Shown piece after piece: positions 24,159-35,527 of a stretch of 64,000 nt of DNA. The notes below the pieces were generated by a model, which had not been told where the DNA came from, made no database searches, and saw only the letters and a list, made by a program, of their open reading frames with translations. Origin of the DNA: Siphonodentalium dalli (taxonomy: Eukaryota > Mollusca > Scaphopoda > Gadilida > Siphonodentaliidae); NCBI GenBank assembly GCA_032622095.1, contig CP136069.1, positions 170,800,394 to 170,864,393 of the forward strand, written 5' to 3'. Both the position numbers and the translations under genes were made by a program. How positions within the stretch are numbered: the first letter of the stretch is position 1; each line of letters begins with the position of its first letter.

Positions 24159-24558
24159 TTAACCCTTTACCCAACAAACCGGCCATAACCGGCCAAATAA
24201 AGCTTCAACAGCCTAAAATATCTTCGGTCTGTCTCAATAGAACCATACAAATATGGATATCATTGGAACCGGCTCCTTGACCACATTGTGATAGTTACAG
24301 TTATACCCTGTGCCAATGCATTCTCTTATATATGCGAGTCGACCATAGGTCGCCTCGCATATATAAGAGAATGCATTGGCCTAAAAAAAATATTTGTTTA
24401 ACACTTTTTACCATTTTTTCTTACATTCTTTAACAATTTTATAATTTTTAATGTGTTAAGCCAATGCATTCTCTTATATATGCGAGGCGACCTATGGTCG
24501 ACTCGCATATATAAGAGAATGCATTGGCACAGGGCCCTTCTGTTGGGTAAAGTGTTAA
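24159..24558 (+). mobile_element. TTAA-flanked palindrome MITE, copy 2
   Basis: The left end is TTAACCCTTTACCCAACA. The right end is TGTTGGGTAAAGTGTTAA, with one change from the perfect complement. Palindromes lie at 24315-24377 and 24463-24525. They are separated by about 85 bp of T-rich sequence that copy 1 lacks, so copy 1 looks like an internal deletion. Otherwise it is highly similar to copy 1. Confidence 0.88.
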
Positions 24559-24681
24559 AAGAGTTTGGTACGATGATGCTCGTTGTTAAATGAGTGGGCG
24601 TTTTCAACTTCGTAACCATATCCACATGCGTTGGTAATAAATATGAGTTTGCAGCCACAGCGGATTCTGCGTTGGGTTATG

Positions 24682-25140
24682 TTTAGGTTACACTGGTGTA
24701 AATGTTTTCCATAGGCCTCAGTGCTAACGTTTTAGCGTATAGTGTTGGCAATATAAATGTTGGGTCCAAAATTTTCTTTAAATCTGAAAAATTGACATTT
24801 TGGGAAACTTTTTACACAAAAAAATCATGTCTGTCTAGCAGGGAATTCGCCTTTAAATCTTATGTTTTCGTAACTAGTGTCAGAACCGCATACAAAAATA
24901 CAGTCATATTTTAGACCACACCAAAAAATTCAAACTTCACTACAAAGGGTTAATTCCTGTGCCAATGGTTATTTTACCTATGGGAAATCATAGGGAAGAG
25001 GTGTGATGATTTTTTTATGTGAAAAGCACACAAGGCTATTGACCAATCAGGGCCCAGTGTCTATTTTATTCTCTCCTATATATTCCTCCCGCATCCGCTA
25101 GATGTCACTCGGAACCTTATTTACACCAGTGTAACCTAAA
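24682..25140 (+). mobile_element. 450-bp TIR element, copy B
   Basis: Perfect inverted ends GGTTACACTGGTGTAAAT enclose about 450 bp without coding potential. The flanks TTTA on the left and TAAA on the right extend the inverted repeat. A TA duplication is possible but not provable from this copy. It differs from copy C by only one noticed base (T versus G near 24770). Confidence 0.88.
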
Positions 25141-26035
25141 GCGATAGCCCGCTTTTTCGCGGAATAATTGTAACTCCCTACATTTCTTCAGAATTGCCCA
25201 TCAATGGAAAAAAATGTGTTCAAAAACAATATCACTTCTGTGGTTCTTTATTTATCACACACAATTTAACCCCACCCCCTTTAACAAATTATTCATCAAA
25301 AAAGCACAATTTTCCACCACCAGTCATGTTCAGGCCCCATTTTCACTCAGTTTTAGGGGTCTGGTGTTGCAAACTTGGATCAGCTATGGAAGACTGTTCA
25401 ATATTCTTTCCATGAGAGAACTTCTGGTGATGTGAGGTCATTGAGTCCAGATCTGATCAGCTGAGCATCAAGCGCATGACTTTATCAGCACATTGAAGAA
25501 TAAAATATGACATTTTCAGGTCTGCAAGGGTGATCCAAGATAACTGGATGTGGGTGTATATTGAATTAGTTGAATAAAGATATGCTCTCTTTGAATTGCT
25601 GAAGCATTTTCTTAAATGTGTCCAAGTTTTAGTGCTATTAACCTTCAAATGACCATACCCACCAGTGGAAATGACACACTTTTATGATATATATCTGTAT
25701 ATCACTGGCTATAAAATCCAAAATACTTGTTAAATTAGGTTCTTATAACAATTGATATATGTGTCGTTGACATGCCCATGTTATGGGTCATTTGCATTAT
25801 CATGTGACTATTACCACCTTGAAATTTTTTGAAAATACCTTGAAAAATTGGCATTTTTTATGAAAAATTTTACTATTATTTTGGCTGATGTAAGTGAAAG
25901 AAGGCATCAGCAGCAAGAATAGCCACATCAAGCATGAGATATTCATTGGACTGAAAGACCAGGCTCTGTAAAATGCATTAAAATGCTTTAAAGTGACTCC
26001 CAGGAATCAAAAATGATAAAAAGCTATTTTTTCCC
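25141..26035. other. 895-bp spacer between twin TIR elements
   Basis: No gene was recognised. Overlapping 73-codon frames at 25194-25435 are chance frames. Near 25830-25850 there is an imperfect AAAAATT palindrome. Confidence 0.5.
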
Positions 26036-26494
26036 TTTAGGTTACACTGGTGTAAATGTTTTCCATAGGCCTCAGTGCTAACGTTTTAGCGTATAGTGTT
26101 GGCAATATAAATGTTGGGTCCAAAATGTTCTTTAAATCTGAAAAATTGACATTTTGGGAAACTTTTTACACAAAAAAATCATGTCTGTCTAGCAGGGAAT
26201 TCGCCTTTAAATCTTATGTTTTCGTAACTAGTGTCAGAACCGCATACAAAAATACAGTCATATTTTAGACCACACCAAAAAATTCAAACTTCACTACAAA
26301 GGGTTAATTCCTGTGCCAATGGTTATTTTACCTATGGGAAATCATAGGGAAGAGGTGTGATGATTTTTTTATGTGAAAAGCACACAAGGCTATTGACCAA
26401 TCAGGGCCCAGTGTCTATTTTATTCTCTCCTATATATTCCTCCCGCATCCGCTAGATGTCACTCGGAACCTTATTTACACCAGTGTAACCTTTA
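26036..26494 (+). mobile_element. 450-bp TIR element, copy C
   Basis: It has the same perfect inverted ends as copy B and an almost identical body. It is flanked on both sides by TTTA (26036-26039 and 26491-26494). This may be a 4-bp target duplication or partly terminal sequence. Confidence 0.88.
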
Positions 26495-27989
26495 GCGACA
26501 GTTTGCCGCAATTAAAATACGTCGGGTGCCTCGGTAACTTGGCAGTTGTATTTTATTAAAGTCATCTACTGGCTTATCAAATCTTAGGTTATTCCACTCT
26601 GCTTCGGACGACGGGAAAACGTTTTCCTAGACGATGGACTTGCTTTGAAAGGGACATAATTTGACCCATATATATAAGGTTGTGATTGGTTTTGCCCTTA
26701 ATTATTTATCGAAGTAGGTCAATTTGGTAATTCGGGTGTCATAGTGACTATTCTTTGAATACTATTCATTTGTTTTAGATATCTTCTTTTTGTCTGCGTT
26801 TAACAACCCAACTCACTTAGAAGGCGTTTGTTGTGTGTTGAACTGGTATACACAGACACAATTCTTGCAGCGCCGTATTGGATATCGTCGAGCTTAGTTA
26901 GTAGGATCAGTGTTGCATACCCTCAGATTTTGGCTAGAATATTCTACAAGGGGTCTACCGAATGCCATGTATGTTTCTAATGTTGTTATAGACAAAAGGA
27001 ATTTGAGCTTTCTCGGCTGTGATAATCTACTCTTAGACGTAGCCTTCTTATAAATACATAGAGAATGTACCTACAGTTTTTAGTATTTGAATACCGAAAT
27101 ATCTCATGAGTGTCTGGATAGAGATATCGAATTTTCACGAGCGGCTGAAAATTTGGTATTTACTAATATTTCCAGACAAGAATGAGATGTTTCAGGTATT
27201 CAAACAAAACTGTGGGTGTTCGTTTTGTGATATGCGCCTTAATAATGCCTACAGTTGCTAAATTATGCAGCATTCTCACTTTTAATATCACAAACAATTA
27301 AACAATACATTGAAAGCAACACACATTTCTGACACCGATCAGCTGCTATGTATCAAACCGCTATCAAGTGATGACATCATTCGGCAAGCTACAGTGAAAT
27401 AACAAAACGCTATAACGAATTAACACGCGATTTCACTGTAGCTTCTATATGAGAGATATATACAACGATTTACGTTTCTGTAATTTTCCGCTATGTTATA
27501 GGGCAAGTATCTAATAACAAGTAATATGTGCGATTATTATTATTATTATATGTATTTTGGCGTGCAAGCCGCAATGTGGCGTTAACGTATACACGAATCG
27601 TGACCTAATTAATTTACCCAGGTGATCGCAGTATTTTTTTATCCTGTCTAGAATCAGTTAGTAGCCCATATGTACCACGCCGTAAATTGTGATTACACTC
27701 TATTGTGAGGTCATATACACATGCTCAAGTACCAGCTTAAAATGTCTGGGTTACACTTAACTTCAGTGCACCCAGCAATACTACAACCATTCGAAATCAT
27801 TAACGTCGGCACACTTGCACCATATAGGAAGTATCAACTCTGTATCTATATGGCACTACAATAATGGGTGAAGGATGTGGCCTGGCGCAGTGCGGCGTCT
27901 TGTTTGCATACAGGTAACACCGGTCTTCGTGTCACTACACTCGTATCTTTGGAAACTGGCAGCAATATTTACTACGAGAACAGGAAAAT
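26495..27989. other. Unique stretch with one small hairpin
   Basis: No gene was recognised. At 27388-27442, GCTACAGTGAAAT and its exact complement form 13-bp arms around a 29-bp loop. A short ATT repeat is at about 27534-27550. Confidence 0.55.
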
Positions 27990-28349
27990 GTGGAGACATA
28001 TACAGTACATAAATTTCCTTTTACCAATGCCATAACCGGCATAATTGTCCGTTTCTTTTATATTGTTTGTATATCTGCGCCCAAATACACGTACGCAGTC
28101 AATGATGGGACCCGTTTGGCTAGTTGGCAAATTGCATGGAACGATAGTCCAACATTAGCTGCCACGTGTGGAGACCCGATCCCGATATTTTCGGAGAAGT
28201 ATTTCAATCTCGATCACAAGATCATTTTAGCCAAGCGTGGAGACATCTCGGTTTCAAATGATTTAAGTGTGCCACCTTGTTCCGCGCTCCGCGTGTATAA
28301 TGTTTCGCTGTTTATTGGTAAACAGGGCGCATGGGCGTGTTATTTATAG
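27990..28349 (+). CDS. Hypothetical 119-codon open frame
   Basis: The frame opens with ATG and has a hydrophobic segment, GIIVRFFYIVCISA, near residues 17-30. I recognise no family. It overlaps the next open frame, in a different phase, by about 80 bp. The local sequence is somewhat less AT-rich than its surroundings. Frames of this size are expected by chance in 64 kb, so it is listed only because it is one of the longest unexplained frames. Confidence 0.15.
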   Translation: METYTVHKFPFTNAITGIIVRFFYIVCISAPKYTYAVNDGTRLASWQIAWNDSPTLAATCGDPIPIFSEKYFNLDHKIILAKRGDISVSNDLSVPPCSALRVYNVSLFIGKQGAWACYL

Positions 28350-28782
28350 AATGGGAATTTTTGGACGGATTAAAGGTTCAACTGCGACCCGGAGGCCGAG
28401 TCCGGTAAATGGTGTAGTTGGGAAATCCAATTTCAATTTCAATTGTTATTCGGATGCCAAGAATTGCAAGGCGATTAATTATATGAGTAGGTCATTCGTG
28501 AAACCAATATATTTTATATTCTATAATTACAATCATGGGTATATAATATATGATCTTGAGCGCGTTACCATTTCTGACATTGTTTTTTTTGTATATAATA
28601 TGCCAAGAAGCGAACGACGAATTATCTCTAATCTGGTCACTGGGGCCCACAGTCTAAAGATTGCAATGCTTATGAGAGTGAAACACGATCCTATTTATAT
28701 GGCGGACCGGTTATGTAAAGCGTCGCCGTGGTTGCACAGAAAGTATGATACAAACATTGGGATTATTTTATGTCAAAATTAA
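28267..28782 (+). CDS. Hypothetical 171-codon open frame
   Basis: This is the longest open frame in the window. It starts at ATG and ends eight bases before the 1.33-kb tandem array. The product would be basic, with no signal peptide, clear membrane segment or known motif. Segments such as RSERRIISNLVTGAHSLKIA are not familiar to me. The part near 28390-28440 (GAGTCCGGTAAATGGTGTAG) has a weak reverse match at about 34225-34270, so part of the frame may be old repeat. Chance could produce about one frame of this length in a window like this. Confidence 0.2.
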   Translation: MCHLVPRSACIMFRCLLVNRAHGRVIYRMGIFGRIKGSTATRRPSPVNGVVGKSNFNFNCYSDAKNCKAINYMSRSFVKPIYFIFYNYNHGYIIYDLERVTISDIVFFVYNMPRSERRIISNLVTGAHSLKIAMLMRVKHDPIYMADRLCKASPWLHRKYDTNIGIILCQN

Positions 28783-28789
28783 AAACAAT

Positions 28790-30188
28790 CAAATGTGCCG
28801 TATGTAAGTGTATTACAGAAGCGGAAAACTTTGAAATTAAAGCTAGTCATGGTGTTTATAGGCAATATCTTCGTATACTATATTGATTGTATAAGTGTTA
28901 TATCGATAGCTAGTTTTCGTTTTCTTTGGTTGTCATATGCTATAGGTATTGTGATACTGCATTAAATATGTCTATGTATGTATACTAATGAAGATGTGAG
29001 CTTCCAACTGGATAAACAGTTTATGAACATTATTTTATATCATCTTTATTTGAGAACGAGTCTGTTTGACTCTTATTCCCCGTTAATAATATTTACATTT
29101 ACAATTTCGACATCACAATAAATTGAGTAATGCTGCGTACACTGGAGTGCACTATTTCAAAGTGTAATGTTCCACTATTCGATTACCTTCCAAGCGGAAA
29201 TCCTAGAAGGGTAGACTTTCTGTTTCCTTTTCATTTCTAAGCGGAGTTCATAGAGCTGTTCCATTTGCGTTTTCGTGAGATCTATATTTAAGTATATTTT
29301 TGCACTATCTGTGCGTCATTCAACAGGTAATTTTTGTTGTATCTGATAGCATATTATATTGTACTTTGAGCACGATTTTTCTCCAGTCGAGTATTCATAG
29401 CAATTTAGCCCTTTCATTACTAAAGGATTCTCCCATTCAGGTATAAACGTATATTTATACATTTACATGGTCTGCTATTCGTCTGGAGCGGTGTTAACGG
29501 TGTATATGGAAGCTAAGCAGACGACAGACATATGATCAGATAATGCACACGCCAAAGGATGGCTATATTAATTGGGGGCAAACATTACGATAATAAGCTC
29601 CAACAGACTATAATTATCTTTTGATCTTGAAATTGTTTAAGGAAACAAGTATTTATTAAGGCAAGGGATCATTATAAAAACCGACAGCAAATCATCAGCT
29701 TTTAGTCGTCCGATGAATCCCAGTTCCGCGCTGCCATACAGCATTTGATATCATGATATGCGCTGGTGAAAAAAACGATATACTGAGGCATAATACTGTA
29801 GTCCCAATATCGCATGCAGAGGCTAATGCAAGGAAAGTGACAGCGAGAAATGTCTTTTATATTAGAACCAGTCATGAATTGGAGCTTAGAAGATGAGACA
29901 TCGGATCTCGCCATGCGGTAATGTAAACGAATAATGATCACTTGATAATTTTCGGAACAACATTTGACAGAAAATCTTAAAAACCTCCAGGAAGCGCTAT
30001 CATTTATGTAGGATTGTCTGTTCGACACTGGTTTCTTCGTTCGAAACTAACTTGTGATATCCGCAGCCAATAAAGCACCCAGAATGACGTCCTCTGATCA
30101 CCGGAAGCTTTATTTAATGGTTTTCACCAGTGAGTTCGCGCTTAAGATGGCCACTAATGCTCTTCATTGGATCAGCGTGTTGCGTCTA
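28790..30188 (+). repeat. 1.33-kb tandem unit U1, left part (interrupted)
   Basis: This is homologous to units U2-U4 at 48206-52306. It starts at the same internal point as the other unit boundaries (after CAAT in a TGTGCCGTATGTAAGTG context). It carries about 328 extra bases at 29025-29352 relative to U2. It stops inside GCGTGTTGCGTCTA, where the 17.8-kb element begins. The unit continues at 47977. The 108-codon minus-strand frame (29702-30028) is broken in the other units and so is not a conserved gene. Confidence 0.92.
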
Positions 30189-30490
30189 CACTGCCAAAAA
30201 TAATTTCTTAATAAGATAAAATATCTTGAAACAAGAAAAACTATTTCCTGAAATAGGAAAATAAATCTTATTTTTGGAAATATACCCCCCAAGTCTGCTA
30301 CATCAAGAAAATTTAAGAAACTCACACCAGACAAGAGATAGTTTTCTCAAAAAAGATAGATTTTAGTCTTGAAACAAGAAACAATTTCCTTACTAAGAAA
30401 ATGGCTTCAAAAATTTAATATATATTTCTTGTTTCAAGATTTTTTTTCTGTTAAGAAATACTTAAAGAAAATATTTCTAAACCAATAATT
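30189..30490. repeat. Left subterminal arm of the 17.8-kb element
   Basis: A/T-rich sequence with many imperfect CTTGTTTCAAGA, AAGAAAAT and TTTTCTT words follows the terminal repeat. Its character matches the right arm at 47390-47974, although only the outer 14 bp align exactly. Confidence 0.7.
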
Positions 30491-30574
30491 AATTGTTATG
30501 TACAAATTACTGCTGTATTGGAATAACTGTAAAAGTCCAACGAGAGCAAAATTGTGATCAAAATTTTATGGTAA

Positions 30575-30850
30575 ACATTGAAAAAGGTCCAACCTGTTGA
30601 TTAAATATTCTGAAATTCATATTCATACTTAAATATTTGAACTACATGTAATACTACAGCTATAGGATTATATAATTGTTGACAAGTCACTCACTGTAAC
30701 AGTTTTGTTTACATAACATTGGAAAAGGTGCAACCTGTTGATTAAATATTCTGAAAATGTTATTCATAGTTAAATATTTGAACTAATAATACAGCTAGAA
30801 TTATATATTTGTTGACAAATCACTGTAACAGTTTTGTTTACATAACAATA
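30575..30850. repeat. Tandem duplication of about 140 bp
   Basis: Two copies (about 30585-30717 and 30720-30848) share GGTSCAACCTGTTGATTAAA, TATTCTGAAA, TTAAATATTTGAACTA and CTGTAACAGTTTTGTTTACA. A third, partial copy is at 41215-41300 (CAAATCACTGTAACAGTTTT), also inside the 17.8-kb element. Confidence 0.8.
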
Positions 30851-31099
30851 GTTTCAACAGATGTAATTTTGTTATTGGCAATCTGTCAGTAAGTGTTTTT
30901 ATCTATTTCTCAATGCTCTTAGGGCATGCTGACCTTTATACAATTTTAATAAAATTTTGTTTGCACAATATAGTGGGTTGCCATTGAGGAGGCATCCCTT
31001 GAAATATCCAGTTGGCGGTTTGCCACACCATCCCGAACTAGACAAACCTCTCTGGTGGCCCCCCTGCATTGAACCTATTAATTAAACCGGTACTTCAAG

Positions 31100-33770
31100 C
31101 TGGTATATACCCCTCTTATATAAGGATGGAAGATGCTACCAATTTCAAACCGATGGTATTTCTTCAGAGTTGACTCTCTTGTATTATGAAAGCAAGCCCA
31201 ATGAGGCCATGCACCTATCGTATGTTTATAACACACAAAAGACTTTATCTTAGCAGAATGTATGTCTCTGATGATACAAACAATAACATATCCAGTTTAT
31301 CCATAGTTGAATTTCATTTGGCTATATAGGAAAGCATACAATGTGGCTTTTATGTAGTTTCCACAAAGTATTTTAAGTAAAATATCCATCAAGTGATGTA
31401 TTCTGCCTTGTCCTATATATTAAAATGCATGCAATGGCCATGAGAGATGCTTAACTTATTGGTAGAGATGTCTATCTGATAAGAAATACTGACAGTTTAG
31501 GTTTGATACATCATTTCAGCTGGCTTGGCATCTTTTAAATTTGAAACCTAAGGGAATTTATTCAGCTTTGACTCTCTAAATTATGGAAGAAAGCCCAAAT
31601 GAAGCCACTATTTGCATGTTAATAACATGTATAAGGCTATATCTCAACAGAATACATGTCTCTGATAAAATGCACAATAAAATATCCATAGTTCAATTGC
31701 ATTTGGCTATAGAGGGATGCATACAATATTGCTTTTATGTAGTTTCCACAGACTATTTTAAGTAAAATATCCATCAAATGATGTTTTCTACATAGCCTTG
31801 TATATTAAAATGCATGTAATGACCATGGGAAATGTTTAATTCATTAGTTGATATGTCCATCTGATAAGAAATACTGACATTTGAGGTATAAAATACCATT
31901 TCATGGGATTATGGGATAATAAATATCAAACTAAGGGAATTTCTTCAGATTTGACTCTCTAAATAATGGAAGAAAGGCCAAATGAAGCCACTATTTGCAT
32001 ATTAATGACATGTATAAGGCTATATCTCAACAGAATACATGTCTCTGATAAAATTACACAATAAAATATCCATAGTTTAATTGCATTTGGCTATAGAGGG
32101 ATGCATACAATATTGCTTTTATGTAGTTTCCACAGACTATTTTAAGTAAGATATCCATCAAATAATGTATTCTACCTTGCCCTATATATCATAATGCATG
32201 CAGTGACCATGAGAAATGTTTAATTTATTGGGAGAGATGTCCATCTGATAAGAAATACTGCCATTTAAGGTTTGATACACCATTTCAGCTGGCTTGGCAT
32301 CTTACAAATTTAAAATAAGGGAATCTCTTCAGGTTTTCGCTCTCTAAATTATGGAAGCAAGCCCAAATGAAGCCACTATTTGCATGTTTATAACATATAT
32401 AAGGCTATATCTCAACAGAATACATGTCTCTGATGAAATCAACAATAAAATATCCATAGTTTAATTTGTTTTGGCTATACAGGGATGCATACAACATGGC
32501 TTTTAGGTTGTTTCCACAGACTGTTTTAAGTAAAATATCCATCAAATGATGTTTTCTACCTTGTCCTGTATATTAAAATGCATGCAATGACCATGAAAAA
32601 TGTTTCATTTATTGGTAGAGATGTCTATCTGATAAGAAATACTGCCAATTGAGGTTTGATACACCATTTCAGCTGGCTTGGCATCTTACAAATTTGAAAT
32701 AAGGGAATTTATTCAGCTTTGACCCTCTAAATTATGGAAAAAAAGCCTAAATGAGGCCATTATTGGCATGTGTATAACATATATAAGGCTATATCTGAAC
32801 AGAATACATGTCTCTGATGAAATAAACAATAAAATATCCATAGTTTAATTTGATTTGGCTATACAGGGATGCATACAATATTGCTTTTATGTAGTTTCCA
32901 CTGACTATTTTAAGTAAAATATCCAAAATATAATGTAATCTACCTTGCCCTGTACATTAAAATCCATGCAATGATCATGAGAATTGTTTAATATATTGGC
33001 AGAGATATCCATCTGATAAAGAAGTACTAACATTTGAGATTTAAGACACCGTTTCATGGGGCACTGTGATCTTATAAACTTCGAACTAAGGGAATTTCTT
33101 CAGATTTAACTGTCTAAATGGTGAAGCCACAATGAAGCCACTATTAGCATGTTTATAACATGTATAAGGCTATATCTTAGCAGAATGAATGTCTCTGATG
33201 AAAAAAACAATAAAATATCCATAGTTGTATTTCATTTTTCTATACATGGATGCATACAATATGGCATTTAGGTTGTTTCCACAGACTATTTTAAGTAATA
33301 TATACATTAAATGATGTAATCTACCTTGCTCTGTGTATTAAAATGCATACAATTGCAATGAGAAATGTTTAGTTTATTGGCAGAAATGTCCATCTGACAA
33401 GAAGTACTAACATTTGATGTTTGTGACATCAATTCAGCGGGCCAGGCATGCTACAACTTTCAAACTAAGATAATTTCCTCAGATTTGACTCGCTAAATGA
33501 TGGAAGTTAGCCCAAATGAAGCAACTATTTGCATGTTTATAATGTATAAGGCTATATCTTTGCAGAAGGTGTGTCTCTGATAATAAAAATAATAACATGT
33601 CTATAGTTCATAGTTCAGTCGGCTAGACAGGGTGCATAAAATATGGCTTTAAGTTAGTTTTCACAGACTAGAAATTCTAGAATATCTATCAAATGATGTA
33701 ATCTACCTTGCCCTGTGTATTAAAAGTGCATGCAATAACCTGAGAAATGTTTAGTCTATTGGCAAGCCTT
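31100..33770. repeat. 383-bp satellite, seven units
   Basis: The anchor TTTATGTAGTTTCCACAGAC recurs near 31351, 31737, 32120, 32504, 32888, 33269 and 33650, at spacings of 381 to 386 bp. Each unit also has AAGCCCAAATGAAGCCAC, AAGGCTATATCTCAACAG and AAAATATCCATAGTT. Outer units are more diverged than inner ones, as expected for an array homogenised by unequal exchange. There is no coding frame beyond 60 codons. Confidence 0.92.
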
Positions 33771-33772
33771 TT

Positions 33773-33892
33773 GTAAGCCAGTGCATTCTCTTATATATGA
33801 TGCGAGGCTCCATATGGATGACTCACATATATAAGAGAATGCTCTAGCACATGGTCTTTAATGCAGCACCAGCGCAATTCCCGCAATGGTCA
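33773..33892. repeat. Relic of the palindrome MITE family
   Basis: The segment GCATTCTCTTATATATGATG then TGCGAGGCTCC, with a complementary ACTCACATATATAAGAGAAT, is a decayed palindrome. It is followed by GTCTTTAATGCAGCACCAGC and TCCCGCAATGG, the older right end also seen at 6961-7039 and 40930-41149. Confidence 0.75.
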
Positions 33893-33914
33893 TATATGGG
33901 AGGCCCTTTTCACA

Positions 33915-34050
33915 TTTATTATTTATTTACGCTTGGGCACAAATATTTGCGCTTAAGTGCAAATAACCTCTATCATTTGGGCTTGAGCGCAAATATTTAT
34001 ATTTAAGCGTAAATCATTTGCGCTTAATCGTAAATACAAATTAATATGCA
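33915..34050. repeat. Second cluster of GCGCTTAAGCGC-type words
   Basis: Five degenerate copies of TTTGCGCTTAAGCGCAAAT are packed into about 135 bp, similar to the cluster at 2210-2600. Confidence 0.75.
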
Positions 34051-34060
34051 TTGATTCCCC

Positions 34061-35020
34061 CCCCTGAATTAATTTTAAATGGCACAGGCCAAAACACATC
34101 ACTCAAGTCTATATAGGCCCACCGTATGAGTAATCCCTAGATACCTTTTATGACCATGCAAATGGTATAGATCTGTGCAGAAAATGTCTCTTTTATAAAA
34201 TATACTAGATCTCTGGAATGGACGAAATTGATAATCCCAACTACACGTTTTACTGGACTCGGACTGGGACTACAACTTTTAGTGTGTCTCGTCAAGTCAC
34301 GCGGTCGGCTTGTTCGCCCATTTTGACAACAAATTATTTTCAACGTCGGAAATAAACTGTTCGCTTGATATGATTATTCAGGTAAGTGAACTTAATATGT
34401 AAACTGTTGAAGTGTTTTCTCTTTACGAACATGTTGTTACGAGTGATATACTTAATTGAACTACGATTACAATTGCGTGATTTATCCATGTTTTTCAAAT
34501 GAAATGATCGTGAATTTTACTGTGGGTGAAATATGTACGAAATTTTTGAAAACGATGATCGGGTTGCCATATGTTATGATTTATCATGTTAAAATAGTAA
34601 CATCTGATGGACTATGATTATACGCATTGATCATTCATATATCAATGTACCACTCAACAATATTCGCAAAACTGGGAAACTTTGCAAAAACGGTTTTTAT
34701 TAAGTTCTAATTTGTGCTTAATTTATATGCTATATAAAAAAAAAGTATTGCGTGAATGGGAATCTTTAGACTTTACTCTGCAAAATCTAATTCTGGCATA
34801 AAGCCATAATTTCTGTGTATTATCGGTCGAGATTAATATGACAATACCGGTAGTTGGAAAACAAAACGGTCACGTTTATTGAAAATATAACTTGAAGTTG
34901 AAAGACAATTGTATATAAAGGTACTTCTTCATAGCATTATTTTGAACAAATGTGAACCTGATAATATTAAAATGCCCATGGCATTCACACTCAAGTTATT
35001 ATGTGGCCAATTCAACACTA
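34061..35020. other. Unique stretch, no gene recognised
   Basis: A 68-codon minus-strand frame (34137-34343) is unsupported. Part of it (34225-34270) weakly matches the complement of 28390-28440. Confidence 0.45.
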
Positions 35021-35406
35021 AGTGTACGTTCAGACGACCACGATTCAATCGTAAGTGGAGGAATCGGGCCCGACGTGATCGTGGATAGTTTGTTCACACA
35101 ATTGCGATGTTGTCGTACATGATTATACCGTAGGTTGAACATCCTAAAGCATGTGATTGACTACACCGGTCATTTCCAGCTACAATTTTTACGTACACAC
35201 GACTGCGAATTTTGCGTCACAAGTGGAGGTATCAAACCTAGGATACGCCACAATTTTGCTGCTATTTTCATCTAAAATCAAACAGTGATTGATAGTATTT
35301 TTGACCTACGATTTTGATGTGAGCATGCGCAGTCCGATTAGCGGTTACTTCATACGATGGAAAAGTTTCCACTTACGATTGAATGATGGTCGTCTGAACG
35401 CTCACT
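35021..35406 (+). mobile_element. 386-bp TIR element (intact paralogue)
   Basis: Ends AGTGTACGTTCAGACGACCA and the complement of TGGTCGTCTGAACGCTCACT begin inverted repeats of about 38 bp that continue to CAATCGTAAGTGG. There is no coding capacity. The sequence CAGTGATTG at 35283-35291 corresponds to the empty target of the foldback element in the neighbouring copy. Confidence 0.85.
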
Positions 35407-35527
35407 AAGTGAATGTTCTGATGATCACGATTCAATCGTAAGTGGAAAGATTTCGTTGTGGGTAGTAACCGGTAGTTTTACTGCTCATGACATGATCGCG
35501 CGTGATAAAAAGTAATATCAAGCACTG

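Noticed and set aside
24682-26494. LTR retrotransposon with 459-bp direct repeats
   Set aside because: Each repeat has its own terminal inverted repeats. A third copy occurs alone and inverted at 3306, and the 895-bp interior has no gag, protease or polymerase.
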